DNA of 6,065 bases from Solirubrobacterales bacterium (GTDB lineage: Bacteria; Actinomycetota; Thermoleophilia; Solirubrobacterales; Solirubrobacteraceae). Below the pieces are notes generated by a model. That model was not told the DNA's origin, did no database searches, and was given only the letters and a program-made list of their open reading frames with translations. Below, one piece after another: positions 1 to 5,662 of this stretch. The DNA lies in the NCBI GenBank assembly GCA_013696535.1, contig JACCYI010000306.1, positions 1-6,065 on the forward strand. Reading direction: 5' to 3'. Both the position numbers and the translations under genes were made by a program. Numbering within the stretch: position 1 is the first letter of the stretch; each line of letters starts with the position of its first letter.

Positions 1-24
1 ATACAGGCTTCCCTCGAGGATCCG

Positions 25-66
25 ATGGCGTCCGCCGAAACGACAGGCGAGTGCCCGCGTCATGGG
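25..66 (+). pseudogene. N-terminal remnant of the HNH gene, out of frame with its core
   Basis: The ATG at 25 is preceded by GAGGA (16-20), a plausible though closely spaced ribosome binding site. It opens a frame beginning MASAETTGECPRHGE. In HNH proteins of this type, as I remember them, a short N-terminus with a Cys-x-x-His-Gly motif is followed by about 35-40 residues. Those residues hold a second Cys pair and an Arg-rich helix, and then the GGxCxxCGYD core. Here the CPRHG motif sits in frame 1 and almost overlaps the core, which is in frame 3. The middle is missing and the frame is broken; this frame continues without meaning to a TAG at 178-180. My reading is an internal deletion with a frameshift. 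Alternatively the CPRHG match is chance and the gene starts elsewhere. Confidence 0.4.
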
Positions 67-293
67 GAGCCTGTGTCCTGTGTGGCTACGACCGCACCCT
101 TGGCGCCCTTCACTTTCACCACCTGGACCCGGCCGCCAAGGCGTTCCACCTTTCGTTCGCGGGGGCGACCCGCTCGATAGCGTTTTCGCGTGCAGAAGCG
201 GCCAAGTGTGTCCTTCTGTGTGCGAATTGTCACGCCGAGGTGGAAACCGGAGCCGCTACCATCCCGAACGCTGCACCCGGCCGGCCGGGGTAG
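51..293 (+). CDS. HNH endonuclease-domain ORF, N-terminally incomplete
   Basis: The 80-codon ORF from GTG 51 encodes a compact HNH/zinc core. Residues 8-11 are a CxxC pair in CVLCGYDR, residues 22-26 are the FHHLD His motif, and residues 57-61 are CANCH, which supplies the second Cys pair plus the Asn and His of the HNH signature. The downstream AAKCVLLCANCHAEVE pattern is typical of small HNH proteins in actinobacteria. Such domains bind a metal and cut nucleic acid, but the role of this group is unknown to me. The frame is open upstream to the window edge, although the residues there (TGFPRGSDGVRRND) do not look like the family. GTG 51 has only a weak purine stretch before it. An N-terminal piece in another frame starts at 25, so the gene is probably inactive or starts abnormally. 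Its stop TAG (291-293) lies inside a duplicated copy of the tRNA 5' end, five bases before the tRNA, so the two are probably co-transcribed. Confidence 0.6.
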   Translation: MPASWGACVLCGYDRTLGALHFHHLDPAAKAFHLSFAGATRSIAFSRAEAAKCVLLCANCHAEVETGAATIPNAAPGRPG

Positions 294-311
294 CTCGTTC
301 CGGGGTAGCTC
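285..311 (+). repeat. 12-bp direct repeat of the tRNA 5' end, 15-bp period
   Basis: CCGGGGTAGCTC occurs at 285-296 and again at 300-311. The second copy is the acceptor and D-stem start of the tRNA-Asn gene. The first copy forms the end of the HNH reading frame and supplies its TAG stop, which equals tRNA positions 8-10. The three bases after each copy differ (GTT and AAT). A short tandem duplication by replication slippage is the simplest origin. Remains of an integration event at the tRNA are a less likely alternative. Confidence 0.85.
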
Positions 312-372
312 AATTGGCAGATGCGTCCGACTGTTAATCGGAAGGTTGTGGGTTCGAGTCCCACCCCCGGAG
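299..372 (+). tRNA. tRNA-Asn (anticodon GUU), with a bulged D-stem
   Basis: The cloverleaf folds cleanly except in one arm. The acceptor stem TCCGGGG (299-305) pairs with CCCCGGA (365-371), with discriminator G372. The anticodon stem TCCGA/TCGGA (326-330, 338-342) encloses CTGTTAA, with anticodon GTT at 333-335, which reads Asn codons. The variable loop is five bases (343-347). The T-arm GTGGG/CCCAC (348-352, 360-364) encloses TTCGAGT. The D-stem GCTC (308-311) meets GATGC (320-324) and pairs only if T322 is bulged. The usual sequence would be GAGC, so there is one extra base. CCA is not encoded; the next bases are CT. No tRNA promoter is evident, and the gene follows the HNH stop by five bases, so processing from a longer transcript is likely. 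The 3' half is antisense to the end of the glycosyltransferase frame. Confidence 0.93.
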
Positions 373-1575
373 CTGTCGTCGCCTGGGAAACGCCGTCACG
401 CCGACCCAGTCTTCAAGTGCGTCCCACGCTCTCGTCGTCCCGCCGTTTGCGGCCGCCCATCGCGCAATCTCGGCCGCTCGGCTGCGAAGTCCCCCATCGG
501 CCAGCGCCCTTCGCACCGCCAACGCCAGGGTACGTCCCGTAAGCAGGCGCCGCGGTAGTCGCACGCCGACCCCCGCCCAGTCGGCCCGTGCGGCGTTCTC
601 CGCCATATCGCCCGCGGCCGGGCAGATCACCACCGGACGTCCGGAAACGAGCGCCCGCGCGAGGGTTCCGTGGCCGCCGTGGAGCACGACCAGATCGCAC
701 GCCGGCATGGTCTTGGCGTACGAGAGCCACGGGACCAGGACCGCGTTGGCCGGCACGACGGCGGATGGGTCGGGTGCGCGGCCGTTGTAGGTGGCGATCA
801 CCCGAACGGGCTCCCGGGCCAAGCCGGCAAGCGCTGCCCGCAGGAGGGCGTGATCCGGGTCTTGGGACGTCGAGGGTGCGATCAGCACCACGGGCTCCGG
901 ACCGGGCGGAGGCGCCACCTTCTCGCCCGGCGGCTCCCAGAGCAGCGGCCCGATCACCCGGAGCCACGGAGGCCAGTGGCGCGGATACTCGAGCTGCGGC
1001 AGCGTCGCCACGAGCGTCAGGTCGCGCGAGAGGCCAGTGTGGACATACGGCAGCGCCTCGAGCCCGAGCCGTGCGCGGCACTCGTTGTACTCCCGACGAC
1101 CCTGCTCGAGGCCCTTCAGGACCAGACGATCGGTCGAGCGCCACAGCCTGGCTCCTGCGCGGGTTCGGGGCAACCGGGCGCCGATGGAATACGGCGGATG
1201 TCCCGCCTCCCCGTGAGGATGGACGTGCGGCACGAGCGAGGCACGTGGAACACCCGCGAGCTCGGCGGCCAGTGCCGGCGCCGGGGTGAGGATGTCGATG
1301 ACCGCGATGTCGGGAGCGAAGTCATGGAAGAGCGGCACGGTCTCCCGGGCTGCGAGCACGGCGGCTTGGTAGAGCTTGAGCGGCCGCTCACGTGTGGGGA
1401 AGACCTGGTATTCCGGCGCCGGAGCGAATCGCATGCCGCTGGACACCACATCGCACTCCCACCGCCGCCAGGTCTGAAAGCACACGTCGTGCCCGCGAGC
1501 CACCAGTGCGGAGCCAAGGGAGAGCATCGGGAACGCGTGGCCGGGGTCGCCGAAAGCGCCGAGCAGGACGCGCAT
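334..1575 (-). CDS. MGT/GT1-type glycosyltransferase (macrolide or UDP-glucuronosyl-transferase-like)
   Basis: The 413-residue product resembles GT-B fold glycosyltransferases of family GT1, which move a sugar from a nucleotide donor to a small hydrophobic acceptor such as a macrolide, polyketide or flavonoid. The N-terminus GAFGDPGHAFPM carries the expected catalytic His13 in the acceptor domain. The C-terminal donor domain has HGGHGT at 299-304 and PAAGDMAENAARAD at 319-332, the nucleotide-sugar signature including Asp323, Glu326 and Asn327. No signal peptide or membrane segment is visible, so it should be cytosolic. The ATG follows the oxidoreductase stop by 14 bases without a strong Shine-Dalgarno, suggesting translational coupling as the last gene of the MarR unit. 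The tail is odd. After about residue 392 family resemblance stops, and residues 402-413 (ending WDSNPQPSD) are the antisense translation of the tRNA. The stop TAA lies opposite the anticodon loop. Donor sugar and acceptor cannot be told from sequence. Confidence 0.88.
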   Translation of the reverse strand: MRVLLGAFGDPGHAFPMLSLGSALVARGHDVCFQTWRRWECDVVSSGMRFAPAPEYQVFPTRERPLKLYQAAVLAARETVPLFHDFAPDIAVIDILTPAPALAAELAGVPRASLVPHVHPHGEAGHPPYSIGARLPRTRAGARLWRSTDRLVLKGLEQGRREYNECRARLGLEALPYVHTGLSRDLTLVATLPQLEYPRHWPPWLRVIGPLLWEPPGEKVAPPPGPEPVVLIAPSTSQDPDHALLRAALAGLAREPVRVIATYNGRAPDPSAVVPANAVLVPWLSYAKTMPACDLVVLHGGHGTLARALVSGRPVVICPAAGDMAENAARADWAGVGVRLPRRLLTGRTLALAVRRALADGGLRSRAAEIARWAAANGGTTRAWDALEDWVGVTAFPRRRQLRGWDSNPQPSD

Positions 1576-1589
1576 GGTGTCGCCGCGGG

Positions 1590-2636
1590 CTACGCGACCG
1601 ACGCAGCCAGCTCGGCGACGAGCCGCAGCTGCTCAAGCCGGTCCGGGGCGTTGAACGCCATGGGTGAGACGATGAGCGTGCCGACTCCCGTGTCCGAATA
1701 GACGGCCAGGCGCTCGCGCACGACGTCTGGGGGACCGCACAAGGTGACGGTGTCGATGAGATCGTCGGGAAGCGTCGCCGCCGCCTCGTCGCGCTTGCCG
1801 TCGAGGTAGAGATCCTGAACCCGGCGGGCGGCGTCCTCGTGCCCGTACCGCCGCGCGAGCTGGTTGTAGAAGTTCCTCTCGCGCGAGCCCATCCCGCCGA
1901 TGTATAAGGCGAGGAAGGGACGCATCGCGTCTCGTGCGGCGGCGCGATCGTCGGAGATCATGACATTGACGGTCGGGGCGATGTCGAAGCCGTCCAAGCG
2001 CTTACCGGGAACCCGGCCGGCGCCCTCTTCGAGCAGCGGCCGGAACTCGTCGAGGTGCTCAGGGGAGAGGAGGGTCGGAAGCCAGCCGTCGGCGATCTCG
2101 CCGGCGAGGGCCGTGTTCTTGGGCCCGATGGCCGCCAGATAGACGGGGATGGCGTCCTGGACCGGCGCGATGGTCAGCTTGAGCGCCTTGCCGGGACCGT
2201 CTGGAAGCGGCAGCTCAAGGGTCTCGCCACGGAACTCGAGCCGCTCACGGGCGAGCGCCATGCGAACTACCGCGACGTACTCGCGCGTCCGCATGAGCTG
2301 GTGGGCGAACCGCTGCCCGTGCCAGCCCTCGGCCACCTGGGGCCCGCTCGAGCCGATGCCGAGCTGCATCCGACCGCCCGAGAGCTGATCGAGGGTCGCA
2401 GCCGTCATGGCCGTCATCGCGGCGGAGCGCCCGGGCATCTGGAAGATCGCCGATCCGAGCTTGATCGTGGTGGTGCTCGCCGCGAGCCAGCCGAGGACGG
2501 TGGCGGCGTCTGACCCGTACGCCTCGGCAGTCCACACCGACTCATAGCCGAGCCGCTCAGCTTCCTGGACGATGCTGAGCTGGTCGCTCGCGGTGAGGCC
2601 GAGTCCCCAGTAGCCGATGTGGACGCCGAGCTTCAT
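1590..2636 (-). CDS. LLM-class (luciferase-like) oxidoreductase, probably F420-dependent
   Basis: This 348-residue TIM-barrel protein matches the bacterial luciferase-like monooxygenase superfamily. It looks most like the actinobacterial F420-dependent subgroup related to Rv3520c: MKLGVHIGYWG at the N-terminus, TAEAYGSDA (36-44), LDQLSGGRMQLGIGSSGPQV (82-101), GWHGQRF (104-110), and GPKNTALAGEIADGWLP (171-187). In that subgroup reduced F420 (or FMN in relatives) is the hydride carrier for reducing or oxidising small molecules, often of unknown identity. The protein is soluble with no signal peptide. The ATG at 2636 lies 12 bases after the exporter stop, and TAAGG at the stop itself gives a Shine-Dalgarno about ten bases upstream. 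It sits between an exporter and a glycosyltransferase, so I infer that it modifies the same compound those two handle. Cofactor preference is an inference from family resemblance. Confidence 0.9.
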   Translation of the reverse strand: MKLGVHIGYWGLGLTASDQLSIVQEAERLGYESVWTAEAYGSDAATVLGWLAASTTTIKLGSAIFQMPGRSAAMTAMTAATLDQLSGGRMQLGIGSSGPQVAEGWHGQRFAHQLMRTREYVAVVRMALARERLEFRGETLELPLPDGPGKALKLTIAPVQDAIPVYLAAIGPKNTALAGEIADGWLPTLLSPEHLDEFRPLLEEGAGRVPGKRLDGFDIAPTVNVMISDDRAAARDAMRPFLALYIGGMGSRERNFYNQLARRYGHEDAARRVQDLYLDGKRDEAAATLPDDLIDTVTLCGPPDVVRERLAVYSDTGVGTLIVSPMAFNAPDRLEQLRLVAELAASVA

Positions 2637-2648
2637 GAGCCAGCGACC

Positions 2649-4259
2649 TTACGACGAGCGAGCGCCGGCCGGCTCTTCCTCGAACGTCGGCGCTGCTTCA
2701 GACGCGACGGGCCCGGATCCAGGGGCTGCAGGGGCCGGAGGCGCCGCAGGGGCAGTCTGGCGCGCACCGCCGGGTGCGATGAGGATCCACGCCGCGACCG
2801 CGGCCACCGCGGCGACCGCGGCCCCTAACTGCAGCCCGGAGCCCAGAGCCGATACGAAGGATTCCCGCACGGCGTTGGCCACGGCGGTCGGGGCCCCACC
2901 GGGCACTCCGCCACCGCCGAGGCTCTCGGCCAGGCGCTCCCGTGTGGCAGCGGGTGTCGCAGGTAAGAGCTCGTCGAGACGCGACCGTCCGATGGTGGCG
3001 ACCAGCGCACCGAGCACGGCCACGCCGAAGGTGCCGCCCACCATTCGGCTCATGGAGAGGACGCCAGAGGCGACCCCGGCCTTCGTGCGGTCCACGGAGT
3101 TCATCGCGGCGGTGCTCATGGGTGACATCACGAGTCCCATGCCGAGGCCCATGAGGACGAAACCCGGCAGCAGGTCGCCGTAGGTCGTGTCCGTCGTGAC
3201 TCGCGACAGCCACCACAGCGAGACGGCCGCGAACACGAGTCCGGCGACCATCAGCGGACGGGGCCCGATCCGGTCGGTGAGACGGCCCGAGATCGGCCCC
3301 AGGAAGATGATCACGACGGTTGAAGGCAGGAATCGAACGCCGGCTTCCAGCGGGCTGTACCCGAGGACGTTCTGCATATAGAGCGCCAGGAAGAAGAACA
3401 TCGCCAGCATCGCGAAGGAGACGGCGAACGCGACGATGTTCGCGCCAAGGAAGGTCCGCGATTGAAAGAAGGCGAAGTCCACGACGGGTGCGGGCGAACG
3501 TCGTTCGATCGCCACGAAGGCGACGAGGGACACCAGTGAGAGCGCGATCAACCCGAGGATCCGAGCGGAGGACCAGCCCCAAGCGTTTCCTTCCACCAGC
3601 GCCAGGACGAGGGCGGTGAGCCCGATGGTCAGCGCCGCGATGCCGGGGACGTCGACACGGGGTTCCACCGTCTCATCGCGCGATTCGCGGGCCGCGAACA
3701 GCGTCACCGCGATCGCGCCCGCGGCGATCGGGAGGTTCAGGAAGAAGATCGCCCGCCAGCTGACGGACTCCGTCAGCCATCCGCCGACCACCGGTCCGAG
3801 CGCCAGGGCACTCGCCGATACGCCCGCCCACGTCCCGATCGCCTTTCCGCGCTCCTCGGGCGGGAACGTGTTCGAGATGATGGAGAGCGTTCCCGGCATC
3901 ATGAACGCGGCGCCGATGCCCTGGACGGTGCGCCCGGCGATGAGCCATCCGTCGCTGGGCGCGAGGCCGATCGTCGCCGAGGACAGGGCGAACACCACGA
4001 CGCCGAACAGGAACATGCGGCGGCGGCCGTAGATGTCGCCCAGGCGGCCGCCCGTCACGAGGAGCACCGCGAAGGACAGGGTGTAGGCGTTCAGCGTCCA
4101 TTCCAGTGCGCCGAGCGATGCGTCGAAGTCGCGCTGAATGGACGGCAGGGCGACGTTGACCACCGTGTTGTCGAGCATCACCATGAACAACGCGAAGCAC
4201 ATGGCGCCCAGCGTCCACCAACGCCGGTTGTCATCGTTGAGGCGCAAGCGAGCGGTCAT
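2649..4259 (-). CDS. DHA2-family MFS drug exporter (EmrB/QacA type, 14 TM)
   Basis: The 536-residue protein has the layout of proton-driven 14-TM multidrug exporters. MLDNTVVNVALPSI (28-41) is the TM1 motif with Asp30. GGRLGDIYGRRR (70-81) is MFS motif A. The stretch around Arg110 (IAGRTVQGIGAA) is motif B. GVSASALALGPVVGGWL (146-162) is the antiporter motif C. A second-half motif-A-like loop is GRLTDRIGPRP (325-335). The last TM (about 477-495) is an Ala/Val run, followed by a low-complexity Ala/Pro/Glu cytoplasmic tail of about 40 residues. Its ATG overlaps the marR stop in ATGA, showing translational coupling. GAGG lies seven bases before the ATG and could pair with the CCTC next to the start codon. 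It is expected in the cytoplasmic membrane, exporting a hydrophobic or amphipathic drug whose binding releases the adjacent MarR. The substrate is unknown. Confidence 0.94.
   Translation of the reverse strand: MTARLRLNDDNRRWWTLGAMCFALFMVMLDNTVVNVALPSIQRDFDASLGALEWTLNAYTLSFAVLLVTGGRLGDIYGRRRMFLFGVVVFALSSATIGLAPSDGWLIAGRTVQGIGAAFMMPGTLSIISNTFPPEERGKAIGTWAGVSASALALGPVVGGWLTESVSWRAIFFLNLPIAAGAIAVTLFAARESRDETVEPRVDVPGIAALTIGLTALVLALVEGNAWGWSSARILGLIALSLVSLVAFVAIERRSPAPVVDFAFFQSRTFLGANIVAFAVSFAMLAMFFFLALYMQNVLGYSPLEAGVRFLPSTVVIIFLGPISGRLTDRIGPRPLMVAGLVFAAVSLWWLSRVTTDTTYGDLLPGFVLMGLGMGLVMSPMSTAAMNSVDRTKAGVASGVLSMSRMVGGTFGVAVLGALVATIGRSRLDELLPATPAATRERLAESLGGGGVPGGAPTAVANAVRESFVSALGSGLQLGAAVAAVAAVAAWILIAPGGARQTAPAAPPAPAAPGSGPVASEAAPTFEEEPAGARSS
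2794..2823 (+). repeat. 9-bp tandem repeat inside the last TM of the exporter
   Basis: Three 9-bp units (GCGACCGCG, GCCACCGCG, GCGACCGCG) plus a partial fourth lie in tandem. Read on the minus strand they encode the Ala-Ala-Val run of the final membrane helix. The unit is a multiple of three, so copy changes would keep frame and only alter helix length. Confidence 0.75.
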
Positions 4260-4741
4260 GAGGAGACCTCGTCCGGGTTCGTGGGTCGGCAGCGGGCCAT
4301 GATGGGTGCCAGGCCCTCGGCGAGTCCGTGGCGCTCGGCTGCCGTCAGTGAGCCGACGAAGGCCTCGATGCCGGCGATCCGGGCCTCGGCGACGCGCGAC
4401 AGAACGGAACGGCCGGCGTCCGAAAGACGAAGGCGCTTCATCCGGCGATCCTGCTCATCCTCTCGGCGCTCCAGCAATCCTCTCTGAAACAGACCGTCCA
4501 CCGCTCGTGACGTCGCGGCGAGCGACAGCGACAACGCGGCACCCAGGTCCTTGACCGTGAGCTCCTCGTCGCAACGCAGAGCGACCAGCGCCTTGAGCTG
4601 GGTGAGCGACAGCTCGACCTCGTCGACGACCTCGAGCCACTGGGTCCCGCCCACCTGATGCAGCATGAAGTGCATGAAAGCGCTCAGATCGGTGGTGAGG
4701 TCAGCTGCATTTGGTTCGGTTGAAGCAACGCTTGCGTGCAT
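4256..4741 (-). CDS. MarR-family transcriptional repressor
   Basis: The 161-residue protein has the winged-helix MarR layout: an N-terminal dimerisation helix (about 15-40), helix 2 SLTQLKALVAL (45-55), helix 3 LTVKDLGAAL (61-70), recognition helix SLAATSRAVDGLFQRGLLER (73-92), the wing with the usual Asp-Arg-Arg (98-100) and RLRLSDAGR (103-111), and C-terminal dimerisation helices. Family members bind palindromic operators as dimers and release them on binding phenolic or drug-like ligands. Two palindromes lie at and just before its start codon, so autorepression together with the downstream exporter, oxidoreductase and glycosyltransferase is likely. The ATG at 4741 has no Shine-Dalgarno. 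A -10-like AATACT ends seven bases upstream, pointing to a leaderless mRNA. The stop overlaps the exporter start by four bases. The SDR stop is 31 bases upstream on the same strand. Confidence 0.93.
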   Translation of the reverse strand: MHASVASTEPNAADLTTDLSAFMHFMLHQVGGTQWLEVVDEVELSLTQLKALVALRCDEELTVKDLGAALSLSLAATSRAVDGLFQRGLLERREDEQDRRMKRLRLSDAGRSVLSRVAEARIAGIEAFVGSLTAAERHGLAEGLAPIMARCRPTNPDEVSS

Positions 4742-4750
4742 GCAAACAAG
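4731..4750. promoter_or_regulatory. Putative MarR operator 1 overlapping the marR start codon
   Basis: CTTGnnTGCATGCAnnCAAG is an imperfect 20-bp palindrome (16 of 20 positions symmetric) centred between 4740 and 4741, exactly at the marR ATG. A nested TTGC-N6-GCAA repeat (4732-4745) resembles known MarR-type sites. A dimer here would cover the presumed transcription start of marR. Confidence 0.6.
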
Positions 4751-4754
4751 TATT
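4749..4754 (-). promoter_or_regulatory. Candidate -10 element of a leaderless marR promoter
   Basis: On the minus strand AATACT (4754 down to 4749) matches four of six bases of TATAAT and ends seven bases before the marR ATG, the spacing expected when transcription starts on the start codon. No good -35 is visible (best is TTAGTT-like at about 4771-4776). It lies between and partly under the two palindromes. Confidence 0.4.
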
Positions 4755-4765
4755 GCACATGTGCA
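4754..4765. promoter_or_regulatory. Putative MarR operator 2 in the SDR-marR gap
   Basis: TGCACATGTGCA is a perfect 12-bp palindrome whose centre lies 19 bp from that of operator 1, a little under two helical turns. The two sites share TGCA half-site words. It would occlude the region between -35 and -10 of the proposed marR promoter. It occupies most of the short gap between the SDR stop and marR. Confidence 0.55.
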
Positions 4766-4772
4766 CGCAGAA

Positions 4773-5495
4773 CTAAGCGAACTCGCCCGGTCGCTGAAAG
4801 ACGATCTCGGGAACCACGCAGGCTTGCGACAAGGTGAGCAGCCAGCGGACGGCGCCCGCGATGTCGGTCGGCTGGATCATCTCCTCGGCCTTGATCTGCT
4901 CACGCATGAAGTCGGTCATCGGCGTCGCGACGAAGCCGGGGCAGAGCGCAACGGACTTGACGCCGTCGCCGTTGAGCTCGCGGTTCATCGCCTGCGTGTA
5001 GGCGATCACACCCGCCTTGGTGGCCGAGTAGACCGCCAGCCATGCCTGCGGGCTCTTCCCGGCGATGCTCGCCGTATTGACCACCAGCGCGTTGTGATGC
5101 TCGGCGCCGGCTGCCCGCAGCATGTCAGCGCACTCGCGATAGAAGAGGATGATCGAGCGAAGGTTGACGTCGATCTGCATGTCGATCTTCTTGGTGGGCG
5201 CTTCGGTCAGCGCCGAACCGTGTCCGACGCCCGCGTTATTGACGAGCACGTCGAGCCGGCCGAAGCGCTCCCGATGCGCACCCACCACCTCTTTGATCTC
5301 CTCTTCGGATGCCATGTTCGCGGCGACGTCCACGACTTCGAATCCCTCGTCGCGCAGCGCCAGCGCGGCTTGAGAGAGCTTGTCCGGTCGGCGCGCGGCG
5401 AGCGTGAGCCCGTATCCCTCCTGCCCGAGCACACGGGCGATCGCAAGACCGATTCCGCTCGAAGCTCCGGTGACGATGGCGGCACGGTCGGCCAT
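4773..5495 (-). CDS. Short-chain dehydrogenase/reductase (classical SDR)
   Basis: The 240-residue Rossmann-fold oxidoreductase catalyses NAD(P)-dependent alcohol/ketone interconversion on an unknown substrate. Residues 9-16 TGASSGIG form the cofactor-binding turn, and Arg35-Arg36 after strand 2 suggest NADP(H). NNAG is at 86-89. The catalytic tetrad is complete: Asn111, Ser143, Tyr156 and Lys160 (YSATK). A Pro-Gly pair follows at 186-187. Length is normal for classical SDRs and no signal peptide is present. I chose ATG 5495 (MADRAAIVTG) because AAAGGA lies six bases upstream. A start at 5537 would add 14 residues unlike the family and lacks such a site. It is on the same strand as marR and ends 31 bases before it, but the operators in that gap suggest separate control. 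Divergent csbD begins 173 bases upstream. It could act with the P450 or be a stand-alone housekeeping enzyme. Confidence 0.92.
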   Translation of the reverse strand: MADRAAIVTGASSGIGLAIARVLGQEGYGLTLAARRPDKLSQAALALRDEGFEVVDVAANMASEEEIKEVVGAHRERFGRLDVLVNNAGVGHGSALTEAPTKKIDMQIDVNLRSIILFYRECADMLRAAGAEHHNALVVNTASIAGKSPQAWLAVYSATKAGVIAYTQAMNRELNGDGVKSVALCPGFVATPMTDFMREQIKAEEMIQPTDIAGAVRWLLTLSQACVVPEIVFQRPGEFA

Positions 5496-5501
5496 GCGGT
5501 G

Positions 5502-5507
5502 TCCTTT
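5502..5507 (-). promoter_or_regulatory. Ribosome binding site fixing the SDR start
   Basis: AAAGGA on the minus strand, six bases before ATG 5495, is a strong Shine-Dalgarno match. It decides for the internal Met over the longer frame beginning at 5537. Confidence 0.8.
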
Positions 5508-5610
5508 CAGGGCAGGCGTTCGGAGGCGACTACCCAAGCAGGCTCGGGTCGTCCGGGCGGTTGCGATCGATTCACCGTCGGGCGTGCGGGCCGGCTGACT
5601 GATGTCGGTC

Positions 5611-5636
5611 GTTGATGACTTCCGGAGTCCGGGTAT
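5611..5636 (+). promoter_or_regulatory. Sigma-B/sigma-F-type promoter of the csbD-like gene
   Basis: GTTGAT (5611-5616), a 14-base spacer and GGGTAT (5631-5636) closely match the general-stress sigma-B consensus (GTTTAA, 12-15 bases, GGGTAT) of Bacillus and the similar Gram-positive/actinobacterial sigma-B/F sites. Transcription would start near 5643, giving a 5' leader of about 26 bases that contains the ribosome binding site. Bacillus csbD is itself sigma-B controlled, so site and gene agree. Confidence 0.65.
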
Positions 5637-5643
5637 ACGGACT
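5626..5643. promoter_or_regulatory. Inverted repeat centred on the csbD -10 box
   Basis: AGTCCG (5626-5631) and CGGACT (5638-5643) are perfect inverted half-sites separated by six bases and centred on GGGTAT. A related GACTTC word occurs at 5617 and 5640. It may be an operator adding repression to the stress promoter, or a coincidence of a CG-rich site. Confidence 0.35.
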
Positions 5644-5655
5644 TCAACCGATCGA

Positions 5656-5662
5656 AGAGGAG
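5656..5662 (+). promoter_or_regulatory. Ribosome binding site of the csbD-like gene
   Basis: AGAGGAG lies six bases before ATG 5669. This supports the 57-residue product over a longer frame starting with TTG at 5612, which would begin inside the promoter. Confidence 0.85.

Noticed and set aside
285..372. Integration (att) site of a mobile element at the tRNA
   Set aside because: The duplicated part is the tRNA 5' end rather than the 3' end usually used, the copies are only 15 bases apart, and no integrase is present. Slippage explains it better.
383..409. CTGGG/CCCAG stem as terminator between tRNA and glycosyltransferase
   Set aside because: Only five base pairs with a 17-base loop and no T-run on either strand, and it lies within the glycosyltransferase frame.
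670..1701. 343-codon plus-strand ORF opposite the glycosyltransferase
   Set aside because: It is Arg/Gly/His-rich with no recognisable motif and lies antisense to a gene with clear GT1 signatures. Such shadows are usual in GC-rich DNA.
5496..5537. 14-residue N-terminal extension of the SDR
   Set aside because: The residues are unlike SDR N-termini, and the extension would contain the strong AAAGGA site that serves ATG 5495.
5496..5610. A housekeeping promoter for the SDR gene
   Set aside because: I looked on the minus strand for -35/-10 pairs and found none convincing. GGGTAG at about 5530-5535 has no matching -35.
4665..5615. 316-codon plus-strand ORF opposite marR start and the SDR
   Set aside because: Composition is typical of antisense reading (many Arg, His, Asp), and it crosses two real genes, the operators and the divergent promoter region.
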